Assembly (NCBI GenBank): GCA_008501835.1
Contig: QQUB01000088.1
Coordinates: forward strand, 1 to 16,613
DNA length: 16,613 nucleotides
DNA from: Bacteroidota bacterium
GTDB lineage: Bacteria > Bacteroidota > Bacteroidia > Chitinophagales > Saprospiraceae
Direction: 5' to 3'
Shown: positions 1 through 6,973 of the stretch, one piece after another
Position numbering within the stretch: the first letter of the stretch is position 1
Layout of the letters: each line of letters begins with the position of its first letter
Made by a program: the position numbers and the translations under genes
The notes under the pieces: model-generated
The model's input: only the letters and a program-made list of their open reading frames with translations
Databases searched by the model: none
What the model was told of the DNA's origin: nothing

Positions 1-751
1 CAAACCCAATGAGACTCTGGTAGATACCAGCTTCTTCGGAAACATCCACAAAGGTCCCGTTATCATTGTGCAGGAATTTGTCGCCGCCCCCTTTAAGGAA
101 ATCCTTTACGGGCCAGTCTTCAGCATCCAACTCCCGTTTATTGGAATAGTTGAGAGTATTGGTAGGAATAAAACTGTTATTGAGCAAATAGACATCCAGG
201 TCACCGTCCTTGTCATAATCCAGAAAGGCAGCGTGGGTTGTATACCCATTATCATCCAGGCCATACTCTGCTGCAGCTTCCGTGAAAGTAAGGTCCTGAT
301 TATTGAGGTAAAGTACATTTTTTTGATCCTGCCCGGACACATAACCAGCATTGCATACATAGATATCCAGAAAGCCATCGCTGTTGATATCGACAAGCAC
401 CACACCGGTACTCCATTTATTGGAGGCAGCCACCCCTGCGCTTTCGGTTATATCCTCAAAGGTCCAGTCACCTTTATTGATATACAATTTATTATCGCCC
501 ATATTGGCGGTGAAATAAATATCGGAGAGACCATCATTATTGAGGTCTCCGATGGCGACTCCGCCGCCGTTATAAAAATTCCTGTAAGTGAAAATATTCA
601 GTTCTTCATTGTTCTCGACCGTATTGACAAAATCGATGCCGGATTGAGAAGATTCAACTTCGGCGAACAATGGATCTTTAACGGGCTGGTTGTCACGATT
701 CTGGCAACCCAGGATAAGCACCCAAAGGGAAAAGAGGATGTACTTCTTCAT
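1..751 (-). CDS. FG-GAP/VCBS-repeat (CRTAC1/UnbV-like) lipoprotein, N-terminal part
   Basis: The reading frame is open from an ATG at 751 to the left edge (250 codons and one extra base), so the C-terminus lies outside the window. The N-terminus is a lipoprotein signal ending LILGC with Cys16 as the acylation site. Three FG-GAP-type calcium loops (D-x-N/D-x-D-G-x-x-D) are visible: residues 69-77 (D69, N71, D73, D77), 121-129 and 178-186, each followed by an IYF/IYV/VYL strand. This is the start of a beta-propeller. Large Bacteroidota lipoproteins of this type often continue to a C-terminal ASPIC/UnbV domain, which cannot be seen here. The gene follows susD, 118 bp away, but a terminator at 786-817 separates them, so it is probably expressed by read-through or from its own promoter. 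A surface role in ligand binding or adhesion is inferred from family and context; no enzymatic function is claimed. Confidence 0.88.
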   Translation of the reverse strand, partial: MKKYILFSLWVLILGCQNRDNQPVKDPLFAEVESSQSGIDFVNTVENNEELNIFTYRNFYNGGGVAIGDLNNDGLSDIYFTANMGDNKLYINKGDWTFEDITESAGVAASNKWSTGVVLVDINSDGFLDIYVCNAGYVSGQDQKNVLYLNNQDLTFTEAAAEYGLDDNGYTTHAAFLDYDKDGDLDVYLLNNSFIPTNTLNYSNKRELDAEDWPVKDFLKGGGDKFLHNDNGTFVDVSEEAGIYQSLIGF

Positions 752-785
752 TCTTGATACGTAGATTGACTAAAAAAGTAAATTT

Positions 786-817
786 AAAAAAAGAGGGAGG
801 TTTTTACACCTCCCTCT
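786..817 (-). terminator. Intrinsic terminator after susD-like gene
   Basis: Read on the minus strand, AGAGGGAGGT and ACCTCCCTCT form a perfect 10-bp stem (plus-strand arms 792-801 and 808-817) with a 6-nt loop. A run of seven T follows directly (plus-strand A at 786-792, overlapping the stem by one base). It lies 53 bp after the susD stop. A strong GC-rich stem plus a U tract is the classical Rho-independent form. It would end or attenuate the susCD transcript before the FG-GAP lipoprotein gene. Confidence 0.88.
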
Positions 818-869
818 AAGCTTTTATATCTGAAATGTGATATTTCCGAAACTAAACATCAACATTAGA

Positions 870-2399
870 TTAATATCCAGGATTTTGCTTCAGATTCGGA
901 TTTGCAGAAAGCTCGATTTCAGGGTAAGGGAACAATACTCTGTGAGCTTCTGATGCTGGTTTTTCATTATAAGCATCGAGGAATGTACCGAAGCGGATCA
1001 TATCCTGTCTTCTTAAACCTTCCCAGTAGAATTCAAACCCTCTCTCATTGTAAATAGCATCAAGGCTACCATCACCTTTGGCAGAAGCGCCACGGATAGT
1101 TCTGATGTCATCAACAATAGAAGCTGCTGTTTGTCCACCTGTAGCGGAACCACCTCTTGCGATCGCTTCAGCTTTCATCAGCAAAACGTCAGCATAACGC
1201 AGAAGAACATAATCATTATCAACATTATCACCACTTTCGTAATCAATAACATATTTGACTACACGTACACCGGTAACCTCAAGGTTATCGCCGGTTTCGA
1301 AGATGGCTACATTTTTGTCAAAAGCCAATGGGTTACCCTTTCTGTCTTCAAGAGCATTACCATCCTGATCGAACATCTGTCCTTCGAGGAACCCAACAGG
1401 AATACCACCAACAGGAGTCTGATCAGCAGGCTCTGAACGCCATCTTACATCATTAGGATCATCAAATTTGTCATAGAAATCAGCAATGGTACAGAAACCA
1501 TTCCAACCGGAAGGGTTCTGGTTGTAGTGCAACGTACAGAACCATCTTGACCTCACGTTACCAGCCTGGATACCACCCTGGTTTTTAGAAGTGAAGATCA
1601 ACTCAGAAGAAACTTCGTCATTTTTAGGTCTGAAGTTGTCATAGTAATCATCATCCAGTTCATATTGTCCTGAATCCATAATTGCATCACAATACTCGAT
1701 CACTTTGTTCATATCTCCAGCATCAAAAGCAGGATCAATTCTGTCAGGGTCAGTCCAAACACCTTTGTTAAGATAAACCTTGGCCAACAAAGCTCTCGCT
1801 GCATTTTTGGAAGCAAGGTGTGCTTCAGCCTCATCAGGAAGGCTACCCATAATGGATTCCAATTCTGAAATGATGAAGAGGGTAGCATCAGTAGAACTCA
1901 TAATTGTTGGGTCTGTAGAAGCAATATCTTCTCCGGGTTCACGCATTGGAACTCCACCCCAGTGATCTACGATAGAATACATGAAGAATGCACGCAAGAA
2001 TCTTGCTTCAGCTTCCTGAGCTGCGGAAGGACTAAACGCAAGGATGTTATTGGAAAGGTAAAGACCTCTTCCCATACTGTTCCAGGAAGCTCTGATATAA
2101 TTGTGCTCAGCATCCCAGGTATGGTCGTGCAAACTTCTCCAGATACCATTGTCATCCCAGTCAGTTCCTCTGGTAGGCCCCATGGTCTCATCAGAAGTGT
2201 GCTGCTGAAGCGCCCAGATGTTATCCTGGGTCTGGAACTGCTGCAGTGTAAGATAGGCATCATCCAGAAGAGCCTGGACATCAACGTTCCCAGCTTCCGG
2301 CACAACCCCATCCTTAATTTTCTCCTCAAGTTCACAAGAACTCAGGAATAAGGCAAAGCTCAAAAAGCTTAAGGCACCTATGATTTTAAAAACTTTCAT
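870..2399 (-). CDS. susD: SusD/RagB-family nutrient-binding outer membrane lipoprotein
   Basis: This 509-residue protein has the usual length of the SusD/RagB family. These surface lipoproteins form the lid of the SusC transporter and bind the incoming glycan. The N-terminus is a lipoprotein signal with lipobox LSSC and Cys22 as the modified residue. Family-typical segments are EARFLRAFFMYSIVDHWGGV (131-150) in the TPR-like helical core and ASKNAARALLAKVYLNKG (196-213). The C-terminal half has LLRYADVLLMKAEA, IRGA and ERGFEFYWEGLRRQDMIRFG, and the family ending PYPEIELSANPNLKQNPGY. The start ATG follows the susC-like stop by only 25 bp, so the two are co-transcribed. The terminator at 786-817 follows. 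Family membership is certain; the ligand cannot be read from sequence. The neighbouring GH13 enzyme suggests an alpha-glucoside. The symbol denotes the family, not orthology with the Bacteroides starch protein. Confidence 0.96.
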   Translation of the reverse strand: MKVFKIIGALSFLSFALFLSSCELEEKIKDGVVPEAGNVDVQALLDDAYLTLQQFQTQDNIWALQQHTSDETMGPTRGTDWDDNGIWRSLHDHTWDAEHNYIRASWNSMGRGLYLSNNILAFSPSAAQEAEARFLRAFFMYSIVDHWGGVPMREPGEDIASTDPTIMSSTDATLFIISELESIMGSLPDEAEAHLASKNAARALLAKVYLNKGVWTDPDRIDPAFDAGDMNKVIEYCDAIMDSGQYELDDDYYDNFRPKNDEVSSELIFTSKNQGGIQAGNVRSRWFCTLHYNQNPSGWNGFCTIADFYDKFDDPNDVRWRSEPADQTPVGGIPVGFLEGQMFDQDGNALEDRKGNPLAFDKNVAIFETGDNLEVTGVRVVKYVIDYESGDNVDNDYVLLRYADVLLMKAEAIARGGSATGGQTAASIVDDIRTIRGASAKGDGSLDAIYNERGFEFYWEGLRRQDMIRFGTFLDAYNEKPASEAHRVLFPYPEIELSANPNLKQNPGY

Positions 2400-2424
2400 C
2401 TTTATAGTTTTTATTTTTTTTTAA

Positions 2425-5403
2425 TTAGAATTTAATCCTCAAGCCAGCGAGAATGGTACGGGCTGTTGGATATGGTGTATATTCAATACCAAATGAAGGA
2501 ATTCCTTCAATATTCTTATCTGTGTTAACCACAGGATCAAATCCTGAGTATCCGGTCAACAACAACAGGTTAGTACCTGTAAGTGACAATCTTGCGCCTT
2601 TAAGCAAACCTGGAAGGTTGTCGAAAGTATATCCAAGTGTCAGGTTAGACAAACGCAGGTGATCACCATCTTCGAGGTATCTTGTTGAAGCAGGATAAGA
2701 GTTATTGGTACTCTCACCGTTACCAACGAGATCAGCAGTTACGTTTCTTCCGTTCGCAAGGTTACCCTTTACAAATACCGCATTCGCAGTATTGTTATAC
2801 ACCTGGTAACCAAATGCTCCGTTGATGTTCATTACAACATCGAAGTTTCCGATAGTCAAATCTGTAGAAAGTCCTAACAGGAAGTCAGGCAGTGGATCTC
2901 CAACAAATTGCTTAACAGTAGAAACTGTCGCGATCAGTGTTTCGCCACCGTTTACAGGATCTTCATAAACGGAAAGTCCTTCTCCGTTCAGGCCATTCCA
3001 TACAGGCAGGTAGTACGCGAACAAGGATTGTCCGTCAGTAATACGCTGAGCAAAAGCACCCGTCAGACCCTGTCCGCTGATAGCACCGGTATTGATAGCT
3101 GTACCAAATCCGGATACTTCGTTAGTCAGGTAAGTACCATTTACATTAACACCCCATCTGAGGTTTTCTTTCTCAACAATACTGAAGTTCAATCCCAATT
3201 CAATACCGCTGTTCTGGATAGTACCATCTACATTTCTGTAGATACGACCATCAGTACTTGGGTTAGGCTGTGCCAAAGGAACAAACAGGATCAGGTCATC
3301 GGTAGTTTTGTTGAAGTAATCCAATGTACCTGTAATTCTGTAATCCATGATGGCAAAATCAATACCTACGTTCAGCTGCTTACTGGACTCCCACTTCAAT
3401 GCAGGATTCGGGTTGTTACGCTGAGTCAGGTTACCATTTTCGTAAGTGTAGTATTCCTGGGCTGCACCTGCAGGGAACTCCTGGTTACCGGTAACACCCC
3501 AACCAACTCTCAATTTCAAGTTGTCAAATGCATCTGGTGCAAAAGCTTCGTTGTGGATATTCCAGGCCAAAGCGAATGATGGGAAAATACCGTACTGGTT
3601 TTCCTCACCAAACTTACTGGAACCATCAGCACGAACAGTTGCTGTCAAAAGGTACTTGTCAGAAACGTTAAAGATACCTCTGGCAAAATAAGACTGCAAT
3701 TCAATATCCGGATTGTTGAATGACTCAACACGCTGGTTATTGTTTGCTGCAGACTGTAAAATGTCTGTATAATCCTGATCGAATTTAGGTGCAAGGTCAG
3801 TAACAAAGATGTTGGTACCTCTGTTGGTGTACTTGAGGTATTCATAACCACCCAATAAATTCATAGATACACTTGAAGTGATATCCGTCTGATAGTTCAA
3901 TGTGTGAGTATACTGAACACTACCGAGCTGGTTATTACCAACGATAGCCTGACCACGACCGAAGATATCATTGAAGTTCAACAGCGGGCTGGCTGAAGCT
4001 CTTCTTTCCCCTCTTGCATTATCAATGCTCACATTGAATTTGTAATTCAAACCTTCTACAAGGCGAAGTGTTGCACTCAGGTTACCAATGATACGGGAAA
4101 TGTTTGACTGGTCATGGATATAGTCACTGATTGCCAATGGATTTCTGTTCTCCAGAACATCCTGATCATAAGAATCATCAGCTTTCTTCAAAGCTCTGGT
4201 AGGATTCCATTGCAAAGCAGCACCGATCAAAGATCCTTCGTAACCGGCATCGTCAGAGATAGCCGCATCATCCTGAATAACATTTGAAGCAGTCATACCA
4301 AAATCAATGGTAAGTCTGTTATCATCCAGTGCATTGAAAGAAGCCTTGATACCTCCGGTATATTTTCTCAAACCGGTATTCACAATGATCCCGGACTGAT
4401 CAAACAAACTACCGAATACACGATATTTATAAGCTTCTCCACCGCCACTGACTCCCAATGAATGTGAATTGGTGTAACCGTTTTGTAGAATTGCATCCAA
4501 AGCATCTACACTTCCACCTTCGTCATTATCATTAGAAAGACCTTCAGTACTTAAAGCGTTTCTGTATTCATCTCCTGTAAGGATGTCTGGTCTCTTAAGA
4601 ATAGTGCTCAATCCTTGCTGAACATTGTATTCAATGGATGGCTTTCCAGAACGTCCTTTTTTAGTGGTAATGAGAATAACTCCGTTGGCACCACGAGAAC
4701 CGTAGATAGCCGTTGCAGAAGCATCCTTCAATACCTCAATAGATTCGATCTCATTAGGATCGATAAATGCGAATGGGTTAGAGCCCTGTGCCCTTCCTAA
4801 CTGAGAGATATCTCCACCTGGCTCAACACTTCTGTTATCGAGCTGGATTCCGTCGATCACAATCAATGGATCGTTACCTGAACGGATAGAGGAAGTACCA
4901 CGGATATTGATCTTGGTTGCTGCTCCAGGAGCACCGCTGTTACCAACGATCTGAACACCGGAAGTTCTACCGGCTAACAACTCCTGAGGAGAAGTGATGG
5001 CTCCTCTGTTGAAATCTTCCTCTCCAACTTTAGAAACTGATCCGGTAACGTCACTCTTTTTTACAGATCCGTAACCGATAACAACAATTTCATCCAGGAG
5101 AGAACCTGCGGAGAGTACAACGTCTATAACGCTCTCGCTCCCAATGGCGATTTCCTGCGATTCAAATCCCGTGTAAGAAAAGACCAATGCAGTAGCACCA
5201 TCAGGAACATCAACGGAATACTTTCCGTCAAAATCCGTGATTGTACCTGTATCAAAGCCTTTGATAAGGATATTGGCTCCGAATAGCGGTTCGTTGGTTC
5301 CTTCCTCTGTCACTGTACCCGTGATGGTACGTTGACCAAAGGCAGAAACACTTACCAGCATCAGAACCAATAAGAAATGAAACTTGGTAATGTACATTTT
5401 CAT
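2425..5403 (-). CDS. susC: SusC/RagA-family TonB-dependent outer membrane transporter
   Basis: This TonB-dependent barrel protein carries the SusC N-terminal extension (992 residues from the chosen ATG). Residues 1-23 form a signal peptide ending SAFG before QRTITGTV. A carboxypeptidase-D regulatory-like domain (about 25-105) follows, with the typical FGANILIKG and DFDGKYSVDVP segments. The SusC hallmark LDEIVVIGYGSVKKSDVTGSV leads into the plug domain, which contains LLAGRTSGVQI, INIRGTSSI and DPLIVIDGI, then the 22-strand barrel ending in the aromatic-terminal signature GLRIKF. The frame is open to a GTG at 5457, but ATG 5403 is preferred. It starts directly before a good signal peptide, and a promoter-like element lies at 5471-5478, too close to allow the GTG start. 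It energises uptake of an oligosaccharide delivered by the SusD partner encoded just downstream. Transcription is divergent from the LacI gene. Confidence 0.96.
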   Translation of the reverse strand: MKMYITKFHFLLVLMLVSVSAFGQRTITGTVTEEGTNEPLFGANILIKGFDTGTITDFDGKYSVDVPDGATALVFSYTGFESQEIAIGSESVIDVVLSAGSLLDEIVVIGYGSVKKSDVTGSVSKVGEEDFNRGAITSPQELLAGRTSGVQIVGNSGAPGAATKINIRGTSSIRSGNDPLIVIDGIQLDNRSVEPGGDISQLGRAQGSNPFAFIDPNEIESIEVLKDASATAIYGSRGANGVILITTKKGRSGKPSIEYNVQQGLSTILKRPDILTGDEYRNALSTEGLSNDNDEGGSVDALDAILQNGYTNSHSLGVSGGGEAYKYRVFGSLFDQSGIIVNTGLRKYTGGIKASFNALDDNRLTIDFGMTASNVIQDDAAISDDAGYEGSLIGAALQWNPTRALKKADDSYDQDVLENRNPLAISDYIHDQSNISRIIGNLSATLRLVEGLNYKFNVSIDNARGERRASASPLLNFNDIFGRGQAIVGNNQLGSVQYTHTLNYQTDITSSVSMNLLGGYEYLKYTNRGTNIFVTDLAPKFDQDYTDILQSAANNNQRVESFNNPDIELQSYFARGIFNVSDKYLLTATVRADGSSKFGEENQYGIFPSFALAWNIHNEAFAPDAFDNLKLRVGWGVTGNQEFPAGAAQEYYTYENGNLTQRNNPNPALKWESSKQLNVGIDFAIMDYRITGTLDYFNKTTDDLILFVPLAQPNPSTDGRIYRNVDGTIQNSGIELGLNFSIVEKENLRWGVNVNGTYLTNEVSGFGTAINTGAISGQGLTGAFAQRITDGQSLFAYYLPVWNGLNGEGLSVYEDPVNGGETLIATVSTVKQFVGDPLPDFLLGLSTDLTIGNFDVVMNINGAFGYQVYNNTANAVFVKGNLANGRNVTADLVGNGESTNNSYPASTRYLEDGDHLRLSNLTLGYTFDNLPGLLKGARLSLTGTNLLLLTGYSGFDPVVNTDKNIEGIPSFGIEYTPYPTARTILAGLRIKF

Positions 5404-5470
5404 ACCGATTAAATAGTTTTGTGAATAATAATTTTTTTCAAAGCGTATTTGGAACACTAAGTGTTCGGCG

Positions 5471-5478
5471 CAAACTTA
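5471..5478 (-). promoter_or_regulatory. Candidate -7 promoter element of susC
   Basis: On the minus strand this reads TAAGTTTG, matching the Bacteroidota -7 consensus TAnnTTTG. It lies 68 bp upstream of the chosen susC start and would give a leader of roughly 60 nt. No matching TTG was found at the usual -33 distance; the palindrome at 5500-5516 occupies about that position instead. Such an 8-mer can occur by chance in AT-rich DNA, so this is only a candidate. Confidence 0.35.
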
Positions 5479-5499
5479 ACAAAAAGTTAACCTTAGCTT

Positions 5500-5516
5500 G
5501 CTAATAAATTATTAGC
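5500..5516. promoter_or_regulatory. AT-rich palindrome upstream of susC (possible regulator site)
   Basis: GCTAATAAATTATTAGC is a perfect 7-bp inverted repeat around a 3-bp centre. It lies 21 bp upstream of the candidate susC -7 box, where a -33 contact or activator site would be expected. It does not resemble the LacI-type operator nearby. It may be a binding site for another regulator or a chance AT palindrome. Confidence 0.3.
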
Positions 5517-5778
5517 TTTTGTAGTGGTAATGTTTGAAATAAAATTAAATTTGGATTGAGCACAATCTTGACATCCTAAGCCAAACAATGCTTGGGGTAA
5601 ATTCTCGCGAATAAATTATATTGCAGAGAGAATTAAGAAATTTAATTTTGGAATGAAGTGGTTTTAACTAGATAAGAACCAAAATTAAACAAAAAATCCA
5701 AACATTAAGCTTTTTATCCAAAAATATAATTACGCAATTGTATACTTTTTTTTCAAGACAAAGAAATGTTAACTTACT

Positions 5779-5790
5779 GCAAACGTTTGC
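5779..5790. promoter_or_regulatory. LacI-family operator
   Basis: GCAAACGTTTGC is a perfect 12-bp palindrome centred on CG, the form typical of LacI/GalR-family operators, in which the hinge helices wedge into the central CpG step. It lies 46 bp upstream of the start of the LacI-family gene, in the shared region with susC. The natural inference is autoregulation and control of the susCD and GH13/symporter arms by that regulator. No second copy was seen in the intergenic regions of this window. Confidence 0.72.
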
Positions 5791-5836
5791 GGGATTGATT
5801 GTTGTGGATAAAAATTTTTAATGTTATCTTTAAACT

Positions 5837-6868
5837 ATGAAACGAGTAACGATTAAGGATTTGGCCAAAATGTTGAACCTTTCAACATCTACGGTTTCCA
5901 GGGCCTTATCTGATCATCCGGACATAAGCCAGGCCACCAAAAACCGCGTCAGGCAGGCTGCTGAAGAGTTCAATTATACCACAAATGTCCATGCTCGCTT
6001 TTTCAGAAAACAACATTCCGGACTGATTGCCCTGATCCTGCCCGAAATGAATATGTTCTATACTCCTAACCTTATTCAAGGAATCAACAAGACTATTGAT
6101 CAATCCAAATACTCCCTGATCACCTTCATAACCAATGACAGCTATGTCAAAGAGACTGAAGTCATCAACCAGTGCCTGGGTTGGGCAGTGGAAGGCGTGT
6201 TGATCTCCCTTTCCAAAGAGACCTATAACCTGAAACACCTGGAAAAACTGACCCAAGCGAATATAAAGTGTGTTTTACTCGATAAGACCATTGACAATGA
6301 ACAACACCCCACCATAACCATAAACAATGTTGATGCCAGCTATAAAGGCATTGCTCATTTGATTGAAAATGGACATAAAAACATTTTAGGCATTTTTGGC
6401 AGCCCAAACTTTAGCATTTCCAGAAAAAGGATTAAAGGATATGTAAGGGCATTGACTGAAAAGGAGTTGCCTGTACCCAAAGAGAATATCATCTCGGTGG
6501 ATAAAAGTGAAGATCTGGACTTCATCCTGCCTGCAATTTTAAACCACAATAAGAAAATAACCGCAATTTTCACCATGTCCGATGAACTGCTCGCCAAAAG
6601 CCTGTACCACATCAATGCCCTGGGAGTTTCAGTTCCTGAAGAATTATCCGTATTGACTATCAGCGATGGAATCTACCCTTACCTGACTCACCCCCAGGTC
6701 AGCCATATCAAGGACTCGGGAAATAAAATGGGGAGAAATGCCTGCAAATTACTGATCGAATCCATCCAATCTACGGAGAAAGACGATCCCACCAGAATTT
6801 TTGTACCAACCAAACTGGTAGAACTTCAATCTGTCAAATCTATAAACACAACAATTCTAAAGCATTAG
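5837..6868 (+). CDS. LacI/GalR-family transcriptional regulator
   Basis: This 343-residue protein has the standard LacI-family length and order. The N-terminal helix-turn-helix starts VTIKDLAKMLNLSTSTVSRALSDHPDIS (residues 4-31). A hinge helix near 48-58 follows, then a periplasmic-binding-protein-like sensor domain from about residue 61 (SGLIALILPEMN). The sensor domain includes VEGVLISLS, the GHKNILGIFGSP core, MSDELLAKSL and a C-terminal VSHIKDSGNKMGRNACKLLIE segment. It should bind DNA as a dimer and respond to a sugar or sugar phosphate. The hinge reads NVHARFFRK, with Phe where most members have the minor-groove-inserting Leu. The gene heads a plus-strand run with the GH13 enzyme and symporter, and a matching operator lies at 5779-5790. 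Effector identity is unknown; an alpha-glucoside-derived sugar is inferred from the neighbours. Confidence 0.95.
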   Translation: MKRVTIKDLAKMLNLSTSTVSRALSDHPDISQATKNRVRQAAEEFNYTTNVHARFFRKQHSGLIALILPEMNMFYTPNLIQGINKTIDQSKYSLITFITNDSYVKETEVINQCLGWAVEGVLISLSKETYNLKHLEKLTQANIKCVLLDKTIDNEQHPTITINNVDASYKGIAHLIENGHKNILGIFGSPNFSISRKRIKGYVRALTEKELPVPKENIISVDKSEDLDFILPAILNHNKKITAIFTMSDELLAKSLYHINALGVSVPEELSVLTISDGIYPYLTHPQVSHIKDSGNKMGRNACKLLIESIQSTEKDDPTRIFVPTKLVELQSVKSINTTILKH

Positions 6869-6872
6869 CTTC

Positions 6873-6897
6873 AATAGGATTTAGGAAAAACCCTATT
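6873..6897 (+). other. Weak inverted repeat after the LacI-type gene
   Basis: AATAGG (6873-6878) and CCTATT (6892-6897) form a 6-bp stem with a 13-nt loop, followed by TTA. It starts five bases after the regulator's stop. The short AT-rich stem and poor T tract make it a weak attenuator at best, so the regulator and the GH13 gene may still share a transcript. Confidence 0.25.
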
Positions 6898-6914
6898 TTA
6901 GCAACTCGTTTTTC

Positions 6915-6935
6915 GTAAAACCCAGTCGGTTTTAC
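6915..6935. promoter_or_regulatory. Inverted repeat upstream of the GH13 gene
   Basis: GTAAAACC and GGTTTTAC form a perfect 8-bp inverted repeat around CAGTC, 38 bp before the GH13 start codon. It could be a protein-binding site or a hairpin in the GH13 leader. It has no CG centre and does not match the operator at 5779-5790, so control by the same LacI protein is not implied. Confidence 0.35.
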
Positions 6936-6973
6936 CCATTTTCATTTTCCTCAGGACAAAATTCTTATATACC

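Larger units (their letters stand above)
5404..5836. promoter_or_regulatory. Divergent susC / lacI-type intergenic regulatory region
   Basis: This AT-rich stretch of 433 bp has no credible gene and holds the control sites for both divergent arms. It contains a LacI-type operator palindrome (5779-5790), an AT-rich 17-bp palindrome (5500-5516), and TAnnTTTG-type minus-strand elements at 5471-5478 and, less usefully placed, 5719-5726. On the plus strand, TTG at 5802-5804 is followed after 20 bp by TATCTTTA (5825-5832), a near match to the Bacteroidota -33/-7 pattern. That would place transcription start almost on the LacI start codon. No riboswitch-like structure or small ORF was recognised. Confidence 0.6.

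Noticed and set aside
68..757. 229-codon plus-strand open frame
   Set aside because: It is antisense to the FG-GAP lipoprotein gene, which has a lipobox and three calcium loops; the plus-strand translation has no domain features.
2908..3579. 223-codon plus-strand open frame inside susC
   Set aside because: Antisense shadow of a conserved barrel-coding region, with no recognisable motif.
5404..5457. GTG start at 5457 extending the SusC protein by 18 residues
   Set aside because: The extension precedes a complete signal peptide and starts about where transcription is likely to begin; ATG 5403 fits better.
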